The notes under the pieces: generated by a model
What the model saw: the letters and a program-made list of their open reading frames with translations, nothing else
Databases searched by the model: none
Told to the model about the DNA's origin: nothing
Program-made: the position numbers and the translations under genes
Shown: in pieces, positions 20,999-30,096 of the stretch
How positions within the stretch are numbered: the first letter of the stretch is position 1
How the letters are laid out: each line of letters opens with the position of its first letter
Source of the DNA: Burkholderiales bacterium
GTDB taxonomy: Bacteria; Pseudomonadota; Gammaproteobacteria; Burkholderiales; Casimicrobiaceae
Assembly (NCBI GenBank): GCA_025981645.1
Contig: JAICXH010000005.1
Coordinates: forward strand, 1 to 59,214
Length of the DNA: 59,214 nucleotides
Reading direction: 5' to 3'

Positions 20999-21556
20999 AT
21001 GTCCGCGGTGACGCAATACTGCGCGCTCCGGCGCCCTTCGGGCTTCACGCTGGTTGAGCTCGCGATCGCCCTCGCGATCGTCGCCATCCTGTTCGCCGTC
21101 GCGATCCCGTCGTGGGGCCGCTACTTCGCCCAGCAGGGCGTTCGCGATCGCGCCGACGCGCTCGCCGATTCCTTCGTGCTCGCGCGTGCAGAGGCGATCC
21201 GTCGCGGCGCGCGCGTCGCGATCTGCCCGCGTTCCGCCGACAGCTGCGATCCGGGCGCCCCAGGCTGGGAGCGCGGCTGGGTCATCTTCGCCGACGACAA
21301 CCACAACGGCGTGCATGACCCCGGCGAGGCGATCGTCGGGCGCGAGGGCGCCGCCGTTCCCGGCATCACCATCCGCGGCAACCGACCGGTCGCCGACTAC
21401 GTTTCCTACACGAGTATCGGCCAGCTTCGCCGGGTCGACGGCGCACTGCAGATGGGAAGCTTCGTCGTCTGCCGCAGCGGAATCGCCGGCACCAAGGTGG
21501 TGCTCGCCAACGGTGGCCGCGTGCGGATCGCGCCAGCCGATGGAGTCTGCCCGTGA
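20999..21556 (+). CDS. Pseudopilin FimT/GspH-like
   Basis: A 185-residue type IV pseudopilin. A short positively charged leader ends in RRPSG, cleaved at Gly15/Phe16, and is followed by FTLVELAIALAIVAILFAVA with Glu20 at +5. The C-terminal domain has the GspH pattern with disulphide-forming cysteines (AICPRSADSCDPG, FVVCRSG, DGVCP) and the WERGWVIFADDNHNGVHDPG segment. The ATG at 20999 has GGGAGG eight bases upstream; the ATG at 20978 lacks one. It opens the minor-pilin operon that primes type IV pilus assembly, and its TGA overlaps the next GTG. Confidence 0.92.
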   Translation: MSAVTQYCALRRPSGFTLVELAIALAIVAILFAVAIPSWGRYFAQQGVRDRADALADSFVLARAEAIRRGARVAICPRSADSCDPGAPGWERGWVIFADDNHNGVHDPGEAIVGREGAAVPGITIRGNRPVADYVSYTSIGQLRRVDGALQMGSFVVCRSGIAGTKVVLANGGRVRIAPADGVCP

Positions 21557-21987
21557 ACGCTGCGCGCGCGTTCTCGCTCGTCGAGCTGATGGTCGTGCTC
21601 GCCATCGTTGCGGTCCTCGCGGGAATCGCGTGGCCTTCCTACGCCTCCTACGTCCAGCGCGGGCGCATCCTCGAAGCGGTTGCGCGGCTTTCGGAAGCGC
21701 GCGCGCGGATGGCCCAGTACTTCCTCGACCAGCGCAGCTACGTCGACGCAACGGGCGCCTGCGGGGTTGCGCCTCCGGCGCCGGCTGCCGGCGATGCCTT
21801 CGCGCTGACCTGCGCGGGCACGTCGGCGACCTACACGTACACCGCCGCCGGAACCACCGGCGGGAGTATGGCGGCTTTCGCCTATTCGATCGACGAGACC
21901 GGATTGCGGTCGACCCCGAGCCTGCCCCCGGCCTGGGTGAAGCACGCCGATTGCTGGACGATTCGCGCCGACGGGTACTGCCTGTGA
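21553..21987 (+). CDS. Type IV pilin-like protein (PilE/minor pilin)
   Basis: A 144-residue pilin with a very short leader (MNAARA) and the hydrophobic helix FSLVELMVVLAIVAVLAGIA. Cleavage would fall at Ala6/Phe7, so -1 is Ala instead of Gly; Glu11 is at +5. The globular part has PSYASYVQRGRILEAVARLS, found in PilE-like pilins, and four cysteines (GACGV, LTCAG, DCWT, GYCL), the last two forming the C-terminal D-region. GTG 21553 overlaps the fimT TGA (GTGA). In pilE operons it normally stands last; here it is second. Confidence 0.88.
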   Translation: MNAARAFSLVELMVVLAIVAVLAGIAWPSYASYVQRGRILEAVARLSEARARMAQYFLDQRSYVDATGACGVAPPAPAAGDAFALTCAGTSATYTYTAAGTTGGSMAAFAYSIDETGLRSTPSLPPAWVKHADCWTIRADGYCL

Positions 21988-22400
21988 ACGCGCGTGGTGC
22001 ATTCCTCCTCGAGGCACTGGTAGCCACCCTCGTACTCGCGCTCGCGACGCTCGCCTTCGTCGGCCTCACGACGCTTGCCATCACCGGCGTGGCGCAGGCG
22101 CGCTGGCGCGGCGAGGCCGCGGCACTCGCGTCGTCGGCCGTGGCGCGGATGTCGGTCTCCGCACCCGCGACGCTCGCCGCCGACTACGATTCGGATCGCA
22201 ACGGCGCCGGCTTTCGCGCCTTCGCGCAATCTGCGCAGCGACTCCCCGGAGTCACCGCGAGCGTCAACCCGCCGGTGATCGCGATTACGCAACGGCCCGG
22301 AAGCGGCGCCGTCACCGCCAGCGTCCGCATTGCGTGGCAAGCGCCCGGCAGCCCCGCGCCGTACCGCTATACGATCGAGGACGCGCTCGTCGCGTGGTGA
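21984..22400 (+). CDS. pilV: PilV-like minor pilin
   Basis: A 138-residue minor pilin. The leader MNARG is followed by AFLLEALVATLVLALATLAF, cleaved at Gly5/Ala6, which keeps Glu10 at +5 but places Ala instead of Phe at +1. The remainder (PATLAADYDSDRNGAGFRAF... VTASVRIAWQAPGSPAPYRY) resembles PilV. GTG 21984 overlaps the TGA of the preceding gene (GTGA). It would form part of the tip complex with PilW and PilX. Confidence 0.85.
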   Translation: MNARGAFLLEALVATLVLALATLAFVGLTTLAITGVAQARWRGEAAALASSAVARMSVSAPATLAADYDSDRNGAGFRAFAQSAQRLPGVTASVNPPVIAITQRPGSGAVTASVRIAWQAPGSPAPYRYTIEDALVAW

Positions 22401-22406
22401 CGCGAT

Positions 22407-23492
22407 ATGAGTAATCTCGCCGGCGCCTGCGGATCGCACACTCTGCATCCCCCGGATTCCATGCGGGGCGCGATGCTCGTCGACGTCCTCGTCGGTTCGG
22501 TCATCGCGCTTCTAGCCATCGTCCTCGCGGCGCGGGCATTCGTCGCCACGCTCGGGCTGCAGCGCAGCGCTGCCGCGGGAGCCGAAGCCGAGCAGGCTGC
22601 GCTCTTCGCGGCGTTCGCGATCGGCGAAGCGGCGGCAAGCGCCGGCGCAGGCATTGTCGCCGCGGCACCCTCACTCGATTCGTGTCCTGCGGCCACCGAT
22701 ATCGCGCAGTCGTTGCACCCGGTCAGCGTGCTGATCGCAGATTCCGGGCGCAGCGACCAGCCCGATACGCTCACCGTGCGCCGCGTGCTGCAGGCACGGA
22801 TCGCGGCGCCCGCCGCCGTGGCCGACGCGAGCGCAGCGGGCGCGCCGCTCAGCGTGCGAAGCCCCGACGGTTTCGCTCCTGGCGACCGCGTGATCGCCAT
22901 CGGTCGTGACGGCACCTGTACGTCGGGCACGATTTCCACCGCGACGGCGCGCGCGGGCGGAATCACCGAACTCGGCTACAGCGACGCGGCCTACGCGATG
23001 CCTGCGACCGGGATCGTCTTGAACCTCGGGCCCGCAGCCGCGGCGTCGACGCTGCGACTCGACGTCGCAGCGGGCTCGCTTCGCAGCACCGATCTCTCGA
23101 ACGGCGATGTTCCGAACCCGCTCGTCGCCAACGTCGTCAACATCAAGTTCCAGTACGGGGTCGACCGCAACGGCGACGGTACGCTCGACGACTGGCTCGC
23201 GGCCGATGTCGGATCAGGAATGGACGCCGCGAGCGTGCTCGCAGCTTCGTCGACGACGCTCGCACGGATCGTGGCGATCAGGGTCGGGGTCGTTGCGAGG
23301 AGCGAATCGATCGATCCACAGGCAACGTCACCATTTCGCTGGGTACTCTTCGACTGCGCCCTCGTAGCGTCGGAGGCGTGCCCGGGGCGTATCGAGGGAA
23401 GCATCGCAGCAGCGCCGGCCGGGGGTTATCGATATTCGACTCGCGAGCTCGTGATCCCCCTCTACAACACGCTGTGGAACCGGCCGGCGTGA
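22407..23492 (+). CDS. pilW: PilW-like minor pilin
   Basis: A 361-residue PilW-type protein. A 21-residue leader ends in DSMRG, followed by AMLVDVLVGSVIALLAIVLA; cleavage at Gly21/Ala22 gives Ala at +1 and Asp26 at +5 in place of the usual Glu. The large domain contains the motif NIKFQYGVDRNGDGTLDDW, typical of PilW. The ATG at 22407 is six bases after pilV; an internal ATG at 22461 would leave only a two-residue leader. Its TGA overlaps the pilX GTG. Confidence 0.87.
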   Translation: MSNLAGACGSHTLHPPDSMRGAMLVDVLVGSVIALLAIVLAARAFVATLGLQRSAAAGAEAEQAALFAAFAIGEAAASAGAGIVAAAPSLDSCPAATDIAQSLHPVSVLIADSGRSDQPDTLTVRRVLQARIAAPAAVADASAAGAPLSVRSPDGFAPGDRVIAIGRDGTCTSGTISTATARAGGITELGYSDAAYAMPATGIVLNLGPAAAASTLRLDVAAGSLRSTDLSNGDVPNPLVANVVNIKFQYGVDRNGDGTLDDWLAADVGSGMDAASVLAASSTTLARIVAIRVGVVARSESIDPQATSPFRWVLFDCALVASEACPGRIEGSIAAAPAGGYRYSTRELVIPLYNTLWNRPA

Positions 23493-24199
23493 CCTCGCCG
23501 CCACCCGCGGCCGCAATGCCGCTGGCGCGGCCCGCGCGCGCGACTGCACGGTCTGCGGAGTCACCCTGCGCGGAGGCACGTCGTGCGCAGGCACGTCGCA
23601 CGAGACTTCTCCACTCGCGCGGGATTGCGCTTCTCGTGGTGCTCGTATCGATGCTGATCCTCACGCTCGCGGCCGCTTCGCTGGTGCGCAAGGCACTGGC
23701 GACGGCGTCGGCGAGCGGCATGATCGCGGTCCGCTACAACCTCGCGCTCGCCGGTCTCTCGGCCGTGGAGGCCGGCGCGGCGATCGCGGCCGGAGGCGCG
23801 GCCGCGCCCGATCTCGATGTCGATGCGCCGTCGGCCAACTACTACGCGTGGCGCCAACCCGGCGAGGATGCGCGGGGAGTGCCGACAGCGCTGCAGACGC
23901 GAGATGCATTTCCGCCGGGGGCCCGCGTGCTGGCCGCGGGCGATCTCGCGGTCCGCTACGTCGTCGAGCGTTTGTGCGTCGCGCCTGGGCCCGCGGCTCC
24001 CGAACGCTGCACGCTCTCGCCGCCGAGCGTCGCAGCGGTCTCCGGATCGCCCGAGCCCGGCGAGCAGGCTCCCGCCCCCTACTACCGCGTCAGCGCGCGC
24101 ATCGACGCGCCCGACGGTTCTGCGGGCTACGTGCAGGCGATGCTCGGGCCGGGCAGCGCCGCCAAACGCGTCGCGTGGCGAATCGTCGACGAGCCTTAG
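23489..24199 (+). CDS. pilX: PilX-like minor pilin
   Basis: A 236-residue protein whose hydrophobic helix GIALLVVLVSMLILTLAAAS follows a long leader (45 residues from GTG 23489, or 36 from ATG 23516). Gly45 is the likely -1 residue and +5 is Val, not Glu, as in other PilX proteins. The C-terminal region has four cysteines (RLCVAPGP, RCTLSPP) and a YYRVSARIDAPDGSAG segment, as in PilX. The GTG overlaps the pilW TGA. It is the last gene of the operon; pilY1 does not follow, and mmsA converges from the other side within 8 bp. Confidence 0.82.
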   Translation: MTSPPPAAAMPLARPARATARSAESPCAEARRAQARRTRLLHSRGIALLVVLVSMLILTLAAASLVRKALATASASGMIAVRYNLALAGLSAVEAGAAIAAGGAAAPDLDVDAPSANYYAWRQPGEDARGVPTALQTRDAFPPGARVLAAGDLAVRYVVERLCVAPGPAAPERCTLSPPSVAAVSGSPEPGEQAPAPYYRVSARIDAPDGSAGYVQAMLGPGSAAKRVAWRIVDEP

Positions 24200-24206
24200 G
24201 ACGCGA

Positions 24207-25715
24207 TCAGCCGAGCACCGGCATATGGAACCCAGGTGCTGCACTGCCGTCGTCCGGCCAGCGCGAAGTCACTGTCTTCAGTCGTGTGTAGAAGCGAACG
24301 CCGTCGGTACCGTGCACGTTGAGGTCGCCGAACAGCGAATTGCGCCACCCACCGAACGAGTAGAACGCCATCGGCACCGGGATTGGAACGTTGATGCCGG
24401 TCATACCGACCTCGACCTCGCGCTCGAAGCGCCGCGCCGCATGCCCCGACCGCGTGAAGATCGCTGCACCGTTCGCATACGGATTCGCGTTGATCGTCGC
24501 GATCGCGTTCTCGAGCGACGGCGCGCGGAGCACTGCGAGGACCGGCCCGAAGATCTCCTCGCGGTAGATCGTCGCGGTCGTCTCGACACGGTCGAACAGT
24601 GTCGGTCCAACGAAGAAGCCCCCGGCACACCCCGGAATTGCCGGACGCCGCCCATCGACAACGAGTGCCGCGCCCTCGGCCTCACCGCGGCCGATCAACC
24701 CGTCGATGCGGTCGCGCGCCGACGCGGTGACGACCGGCCCCATCTCGATGCCGGCCGCGTCGCCCCGCCCGGTGGGGACGCGGCGTGCCCGCTCGGCGAG
24801 CTTGTCGACGAGCGCGTCGCCTGCGTCGCCGACCGCCACCACCGCCGAGATCGCCATGCAGCGCTCGCCCGCCGACCCGTACCCCGCTCCGATGATCGCA
24901 TCGGCGGCATAATCGAGATCGGCATCGGGCATCACCACCGCGTGGTTCTTTGCCCCGCCGAGCGCCTGCACGCGCTTGCCGTGACGCGCCGCCGTCTCGT
25001 AGATGTATTTCGCCACCGGCGTCGAGCCGACGAACGACACGGCGCGGACGTCCGGATGCGCGAGCAGCCGGTCGACCGCCTCCTTGTCGCCGTGGACGAC
25101 GTTGAACACCCCGTCGGGAAGGCCCGCTTCCTTCAGCAACTCGCCGAGTCGCAGCGAGAGCGTCGGATCGCGCTCGGATGGCTTCAGCACGAACGTGTTG
25201 CCGCAGGCGATCGCGACCGGGAACATCCACATCGGCACCATCGCCGGGAAGTTGAACGGCGTGATGCCGACGCAGACTCCGAGCGGCGCGCGCAGCGACC
25301 AGCTGTCGACGTCGGTGCCGACGCTGTCGTTGTGCTCGCCCTTCAGCAAATGCGGGATGCCGGTCGCGAACTCGACCACCTCCATCCCGCGCAGGATCGA
25401 GCCGCGCGCATCGGCAAGCGTCTTGCCGTGCTCCTGCGTGACGATTTTCGCGAGGTCGCCGGCGTGGCGCTCGAGCAGATCGCGAAAACGCATCAGTACC
25501 CTCGCGCGGCGCAGTGCAGGGGTCGTCGACCAGGCGGGAAACGCCGCGCGTGCCGACGCCACCGCAGCGTCGACGTCGGCGCCGTTGGCGAGCGGAACGT
25601 GGCGGACGACCTCGCCGGTCGCGGGATTGGTCACTTCACCGTAGCGGGACGTTGCGGCGGCGTGGGGTCGTCCGCCGATCCACAGCGGAAGCCGTTCGAG
25701 GGTGGTCAGGTCCAT
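24207..25715 (-). CDS. mmsA: Methylmalonate-semialdehyde dehydrogenase (CoA-acylating)
   Basis: A 502-residue aldehyde dehydrogenase that converts methylmalonate or malonate semialdehyde to propionyl-CoA or acetyl-CoA in valine and inositol catabolism. The signature is FNFPAMVPMWMFPVAIACGN, VGSTPVAKYIYETAARHGKR and GSAGERCMAISA with the catalytic Cys. It ends FYTRLKTVTSRWP, typical of MmsA. The ATG at 25715 has AGGAGG eight bases upstream; this site lies inside the last codons of ribE, so the two genes overlap by ten bases. Housing it behind riboflavin genes is unusual. Confidence 0.95.
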   Translation of the reverse strand: MDLTTLERLPLWIGGRPHAAATSRYGEVTNPATGEVVRHVPLANGADVDAAVASARAAFPAWSTTPALRRARVLMRFRDLLERHAGDLAKIVTQEHGKTLADARGSILRGMEVVEFATGIPHLLKGEHNDSVGTDVDSWSLRAPLGVCVGITPFNFPAMVPMWMFPVAIACGNTFVLKPSERDPTLSLRLGELLKEAGLPDGVFNVVHGDKEAVDRLLAHPDVRAVSFVGSTPVAKYIYETAARHGKRVQALGGAKNHAVVMPDADLDYAADAIIGAGYGSAGERCMAISAVVAVGDAGDALVDKLAERARRVPTGRGDAAGIEMGPVVTASARDRIDGLIGRGEAEGAALVVDGRRPAIPGCAGGFFVGPTLFDRVETTATIYREEIFGPVLAVLRAPSLENAIATINANPYANGAAIFTRSGHAARRFEREVEVGMTGINVPIPVPMAFYSFGGWRNSLFGDLNVHGTDGVRFYTRLKTVTSRWPDDGSAAPGFHMPVLG

Positions 25716-26392
25716 GCTTGGTTCCTCCTGGGTGCAGATCCGGATTCATCGGCGCGACGCAGCCGGTCGAGGTAGCGCGCGAGAAGATCGACTTCGAGAT
25801 TGACCACGGCGCCTTCGAAAAGGCTCCCCAGCGTCGTCATGGCGAGCGTGTGCGCGATCAGATTGACGGTAAAGCGAGCCGTGCCGTCGGGAGCATCGGC
25901 CACCGTGTTGGTGGTGAGGCTGACGCCGTCGACGGCGATCGAGCCTTTCGGCGCGATGAAGCGGGCGAGCGCCTCTGGCGCGTCGACCGCGAGCAGGACG
26001 CTGCCGGCACCACCGGCACTGCCTGCACCGCCTATGCTGCCGGCATTCCCCGCGACCTCGCGAAAGGCCGCGACGACGCCGGTGCCGTCGACGTGACCGC
26101 TGACGAGGTGCCCGTCGAGGCGGTCGGCGAGGCGCAGCGCAGACTCGAGATTGACGGCGCCGCCCTGCGGAAAGCCGGTAGTGCGCGCGAGCGTCTCTGC
26201 CGACGCGTCGAACTCGAGCGATTCGCCGGCAATCGCAACGACCGTCAGGCAGCAGCCGGCAACCGCGATGCTGTCGCCGATTCGCGAGCCGCCGAGGTCG
26301 CCTCGGGTGACGTCGACGGCAATGCGCACGCCGTCGCCCGCCGGCCGCCGGGCCGTCGTGCGGCCCACCGCGCGGACGATCCCGGTAAACAT
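25706..26392 (-). CDS. ribE: Riboflavin synthase (alpha subunit)
   Basis: Dismutates two 6,7-dimethyl-8-ribityllumazine molecules to riboflavin. The 228 residues begin [10 protein letters not shown] and consist of two lumazine-binding repeats; the second contains APKGSIAVDGVSLTTNTVAD and FTVNLIAHTLAMTTLG. Between the repeats is a Gly/Ala/Ser-rich insertion (GNAGSIGGAGSAGGAGS, about residues 114-130) that explains the extra length over the usual 195-215. The start ATG shares one base with the ribD TGA (TGATG). The stop lies within the mmsA start region. Confidence 0.95.
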   Translation of the reverse strand: MFTGIVRAVGRTTARRPAGDGVRIAVDVTRGDLGGSRIGDSIAVAGCCLTVVAIAGESLEFDASAETLARTTGFPQGGAVNLESALRLADRLDGHLVSGHVDGTGVVAAFREVAGNAGSIGGAGSAGGAGSVLLAVDAPEALARFIAPKGSIAVDGVSLTTNTVADAPDGTARFTVNLIAHTLAMTTLGSLFEGAVVNLEVDLLARYLDRLRRADESGSAPRRNQAWT

Positions 26393-27510
26393 CAGACGAT
26401 CACCCGCGCAAGGATGCGCAGAGCGTCGCCGACGCGCTCCACCGAGTCGAAGCGCAGCCGCCGGCAGCGGTCGAGCGATGCCAATGCGCTGCGCAGCGCA
26501 AACATCCCGCGAGCGGGATCACCGATCAACGACGGCGCCAGATAGACGAGGGCCTCGTCGACGAGGCCCGCCGCGAGCAGCGCGCCATTGAGCCGCGCAC
26601 CGGCCTCGACGTGCAGCTCGTTGATGCCGCGCCGCGCGAGCGCATGCATCAGCGCAGCGAGGTCGATGCGGCCGGCGGCGTCAGGAAGCCCGATCACCTC
26701 GGCGTGCGCGGGCCACTCCGGGTTGCGCCCGCCGGCGGTCACCATCAGTACGCCGCCATGCAACGCGTCGCCGGCAGCCAGCACGCGTGCGCCAGGTGGA
26801 GTTTCGGCGCGTGCGTCGAGAACGATGCGCAGCGGCTGCCTCGGCGTCTCGACTGCCCGCACGGTCAGTTGCGGATCGTCGTGGCGCACGGTGCCGATGC
26901 CGGTCAGGACCCCGCAGGCGCGTGCGCGCCAGCGATGCCCATCGTCGCGCGCCTCGCCGCCGGTGATCCACTGGCTCGCGCCGGTTTCGAGCGCCGTGCG
27001 CCCGTCGAGGCTCGCGGCAACCTTGACGCGGACCCACGGACGGGCGCGCGTGATGCGCGACACGAACCCGCGGTTCAACTCCAGCGCCTCGTCTTCGAGG
27101 AGACCGACCTCGACCCGTATGCCAGCCTCGCGCAGACGCTCGACTGCTCCGGTCTGCACCGGCGCCGGGTCGTACATTGCCGCGACGACGCGCGCGATGC
27201 CGGCTGCGACGACCGCGTCGACGCAGGGTGGCGTACGGCCGAAGCTGTTGCAGGGGGTCAGCGTCACGTAGAGCGTCGCGCCGTGGACGTCGCTGCCGCG
27301 CGCGCGCGCATCGGCGAGCGCGGCGACTTCGGCGTGCGACTCGCCGGCGCGCTGGTGAAACCCTTCGCCAAGCACGCGCTTCCCGTCGGCGATCACGCAG
27401 CCGACGCGAGGATTCGGCGTCGTCGTATAGAGCCCCCGGCGCGCGAGTTCGAGGGCACGCGCCATGTGGCGGCGATCGACTTCGGCAGTGGTGCGGGAAT
27501 CGCCGGTCAC
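26392..27510 (-). CDS. ribD: Bifunctional deaminase/reductase RibD
   Basis: A 372-residue enzyme for two early riboflavin steps. The N-terminal deaminase (residues 1-145) has zinc ligands in ESHAEVAAL and [12 protein letters not shown]; the latter differs from the typical EPCSHxGRTPPC but keeps both cysteines. The C-terminal reductase has [48 protein letters not shown] and [20 protein letters not shown] 27510 overlaps the nrdR TGA (GTGA), and the protein then begins [20 protein letters not shown], as expected. Confidence 0.95.
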   Translation of the reverse strand: MTGDSRTTAEVDRRHMARALELARRGLYTTTPNPRVGCVIADGKRVLGEGFHQRAGESHAEVAALADARARGSDVHGATLYVTLTPCNSFGRTPPCVDAVVAAGIARVVAAMYDPAPVQTGAVERLREAGIRVEVGLLEDEALELNRGFVSRITRARPWVRVKVAASLDGRTALETGASQWITGGEARDDGHRWRARACGVLTGIGTVRHDDPQLTVRAVETPRQPLRIVLDARAETPPGARVLAAGDALHGGVLMVTAGGRNPEWPAHAEVIGLPDAAGRIDLAALMHALARRGINELHVEAGARLNGALLAAGLVDEALVYLAPSLIGDPARGMFALRSALASLDRCRRLRFDSVERVGDALRILARVIV

Positions 27511-27992
27511 ACCGGCCTGCGCGTCGCCTTGCGCGGCACCGGCTGCGTTTCGACCTCGGTCGCGGCCTCGCGGAAGTCGGACGCGTCCTGGAACGACCGG
27601 TACACCGACGCGAAGCGGATGTAGGCGACCTTGTCGAGGCGATAGAGCTCGTCCATCACCATCTCGCCGAGATCGCGCGAAGGGATCTCGCGCACGCCGA
27701 GCGAGAGCACCTTCTGCACGATTCGCTCGATCGCGGCGTCGACGAATGCGGTCGGGACCGGCCGCTTGTGCAGCGCCCGCGCGAACCCGACGCGCAGCCG
27801 CGTCTTGTCGAAGTCGGCACGATTGCCGTTGGTTTTCACCACCTGCGGCAATCGCAGCTCGGCGGTCTCGTACGTGGTAAAGCGCTTCTGGCAGGCAGTG
27901 CAGCGGCGGCGGCGGCGAATCGAGTCGCCGGCCTCCGAAACGCGTGAATCGATGACCTGGGTATCGTCGCTGCCGCAGAACGGGCACCTCAT
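27507..27992 (-). CDS. nrdR: Transcriptional repressor NrdR
   Basis: A 161-residue repressor of ribonucleotide reductase genes. The N-terminal zinc ribbon is [17 protein letters not shown] with [14 protein letters not shown]. The ATP-cone domain follows ([49 protein letters not shown]). Binding of dATP/ATP controls its operator affinity. ATG 27992 begins 10 bp after glyA. The order glyA-nrdR-ribD-ribE is a common proteobacterial one. Confidence 0.97.
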   Translation of the reverse strand: MRCPFCGSDDTQVIDSRVSEAGDSIRRRRRCTACQKRFTTYETAELRLPQVVKTNGNRADFDKTRLRVGFARALHKRPVPTAFVDAAIERIVQKVLSLGVREIPSRDLGEMVMDELYRLDKVAYIRFASVYRSFQDASDFREAATEVETQPVPRKATRRPV

Positions 27993-28002
27993 CGCCTGCC
28001 CG

Positions 28003-29253
28003 TCAGTTGTGATAGACCGGGAATCTGCGGGCCAGCGCCGCCACCGCGTTGCGGACACGGGTGGCGACCGCCTCGTCGGCCGGCGCGTCGAGTACGTCGG
28101 CAATCAGGTGCGCGAGCTCCTCGCACTCGATCTCGCCAAGTCCGCGCGTCGTCACCGCGGGGCTGCCAATGCGAATCCCCGACGTGACGAACGGCTTCTC
28201 CGGATCGTTGGGAATCGCATTCTTGTTGACCGTGATGTGGGTGCGCGCGAGGGCGGCTTCGGCATCCTTGCCGGTCACGCGCTTCGCGCGAAGATCGACG
28301 AGGAAGAGGTGGCTGTCGGTCCCCCCCGACACGATCCGCAATCCGCGCTCCTGCAGCACCTTCGCGAGCACCCGCGCGTTCTCGAGCACCCGCTCCTGAT
28401 AGATGCGAAAGTCGAGCGTCAATGCCTCGGCGAAGGCCACAGCCTTGGCGGCGATCACGTGCATCAGCGGCCCGCCCTGCAAGCCGGGAAACACGGCGGA
28501 ATTCAGCCCCTTGAGGTTCGCCTCGCGCGTCAGCACGAAGCCGCCGCGCGGACCGCGCAGCGTCTTGTGCGTCGTGCTCGTCACGTAATCGGCGATACCG
28601 ACCGGGCTCGGATAGAACTCGGCGGCGATCAGGCCGGCGTAATGAGCCATGTCGACCATCAGCGGCGCACCGACGTCGTCGGCAATCGCGCGAAAGCGCT
28701 GCCAGTCGATCACGCGCGAATACGCCGACGCCCCCGCGATGATGAGGCGCGGCCGGTGCGTGCGCGCGAGCTCGTGGGCGGCGTCGTAGTCGATCAGCTC
28801 GGTGCCGGGGTCGAGCCCGTACGCGACGACGTTGAACCACTTGCCCGAAAGGTTGACCGGTGACCCGTGCGTCAGATGACCGCCGTGCGGCAGGCTCATG
28901 CCGAGGATCGTGTCGCCCGGCTTCAGCGTGGCGAAGAAGACCGCCTGATTCGCCTGCGCCCCCGAGTGCGGCTGGACGTTGGCCGCCTCGGCGTGAAACA
29001 GCTTCTTCACGCGTGCGAGTGCCAGCTCCTCGGCCTGGTCGACGAATTCACAGCCGCCGTAGTAGCGCCGTCCCGGATAGCCCTCTGCGTACTTGTTGGT
29101 GAGCTGCGAGCCCTGCGCCGCCATCACCGCGGGGCTCGCGTAATTCTCCGACGCGATCAGCTCAAGGTGCTCTTCCTGGCGCCGGTTCTCGCCTGCGATC
29201 GCCTGCCAGAGCTCCGGATCCTGCTGCGCCAGAACGATTGAGCGGCTGAACAT
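28003..29253 (-). CDS. glyA: Serine hydroxymethyltransferase
   Basis: PLP enzyme interconverting serine/THF with glycine/5,10-methylene-THF. The 416 residues carry [72 protein letters not shown] and the PLP lysine in [22 protein letters not shown] 29253 is preferred because GAGG lies six bases upstream and an in-frame upstream extension is atypical. It heads the glyA-nrdR-ribD-ribE-mmsA run and is divergent from the TRAP transporter genes. Confidence 0.98.
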   Translation of the reverse strand: MFSRSIVLAQQDPELWQAIAGENRRQEEHLELIASENYASPAVMAAQGSQLTNKYAEGYPGRRYYGGCEFVDQAEELALARVKKLFHAEAANVQPHSGAQANQAVFFATLKPGDTILGMSLPHGGHLTHGSPVNLSGKWFNVVAYGLDPGTELIDYDAAHELARTHRPRLIIAGASAYSRVIDWQRFRAIADDVGAPLMVDMAHYAGLIAAEFYPSPVGIADYVTSTTHKTLRGPRGGFVLTREANLKGLNSAVFPGLQGGPLMHVIAAKAVAFAEALTLDFRIYQERVLENARVLAKVLQERGLRIVSGGTDSHLFLVDLRAKRVTGKDAEAALARTHITVNKNAIPNDPEKPFVTSGIRIGSPAVTTRGLGEIECEELAHLIADVLDAPADEAVATRVRNAVAALARRFPVYHN

Positions 29254-29380
29254 GGCGTGCCTCGGGAAAGCAGGAATTCTAGCATCGCGGTCGCCGGTGA
29301 TCGTGTCCGCCCTCCGACGGGCGCCGCGCATCTTCGACGGCGCCGGCCGTCGGAATCACGCGCGTCGCGCGGGCATCGCC

Positions 29381-29386
29381 TATAAT
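29381..29386 (+). promoter_or_regulatory. Consensus -10 element (TATAAT) for the TRAP permease genes
   Basis: A perfect TATAAT lies 64 bp upstream of the dctQ TTG start in the glyA/dctQ divergent gap. No good -35 hexamer is visible at 16-18 bp, so an activator may help. A leader of about 58 nt would result. Confidence 0.5.
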
Positions 29387-29450
29387 CCGCCGACCGCCGC
29401 GGGCAGATCGGCGCAGACCGTCCGCTGCAGACCGCCAACCGGGAGGAAGC

Positions 29451-30059
29451 TTGGACGCCCTGCTCGCGCTGTCGCGCGCCATCGACGCCTTGACCGAACG
29501 GATCGGCCGTGTCGTCTACTGGCTGGTGCTGATCGTCGCGCTGATCAGCGCCGCCAACGCCACCGTGCGCAAGCTGTTCAACTACAGCTCGAACGCGTAC
29601 CTCGAAATCCAGTGGTACCTGTTCTCGGTGATCTTCCTCTTCGGCGCCGGCTACACGCTGCTGCGCAACGAGCACGTGCGCATCGACATTCTCTCGGCGC
29701 GCTTCTCGCCACGGCTGCAGAACTGGATCGACGTGATCGGCATCGTGTTCTTCCTGCTGCCGATGTCGATCATTCTGATGTGGCTCGGCTGGCCGCTCTT
29801 CGTCGATTCGTTCGTCCGCCACGAAGTCTCGGCCAACGCCGGCGGGCTCATCGTCTGGCCTGCGCGGCTGATGATCCCGGTCGGCTTCGCACTCCTTATC
29901 GTCCAGGCGGTCTCCGAGCTCATCAAGCGCATCGCCTTCCTCGCAGGGCGCGGCCCGGACCCGCTCGTCAAGCGCCACGAAAAGTCGGCCGAGCAGGAGC
30001 TCGCCGAGGAGATTGCACGACTGCGCAGCGACACGCCGGGCGCCGGAGACCGCCAGTGA
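29451..30059 (+). CDS. dctQ: TRAP transporter small permease (DctQ-like)
   Basis: A 202-residue, four-transmembrane-segment subunit (WLVLIVALISAANATVRKLF, WYLFSVIFLFGAGYTLLRNE, WIDVIGIVFFLLPMSIILMW, WPARLMIPVGFALLIVQAVS). The conserved LLRNEHVRIDIL segment is typical. It begins with TTG, preceded by GGAGG. It pairs with the large permease 37 bp downstream, and the binding protein is encoded in convergent orientation. Together they would import an organic acid using the sodium gradient. Confidence 0.9.
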   Translation: MDALLALSRAIDALTERIGRVVYWLVLIVALISAANATVRKLFNYSSNAYLEIQWYLFSVIFLFGAGYTLLRNEHVRIDILSARFSPRLQNWIDVIGIVFFLLPMSIILMWLGWPLFVDSFVRHEVSANAGGLIVWPARLMIPVGFALLIVQAVSELIKRIAFLAGRGPDPLVKRHEKSAEQELAEEIARLRSDTPGAGDRQ

Positions 30060-30096
30060 GCACGTCCGTCGCCGCTGCGCCTCCGGGGAGCCGTGC

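Noticed and set aside
29254-29450. Glycine riboswitch upstream of glyA
   Set aside because: No paired aptamer core was recognised in this divergent gap. It is not excluded, only not seen.
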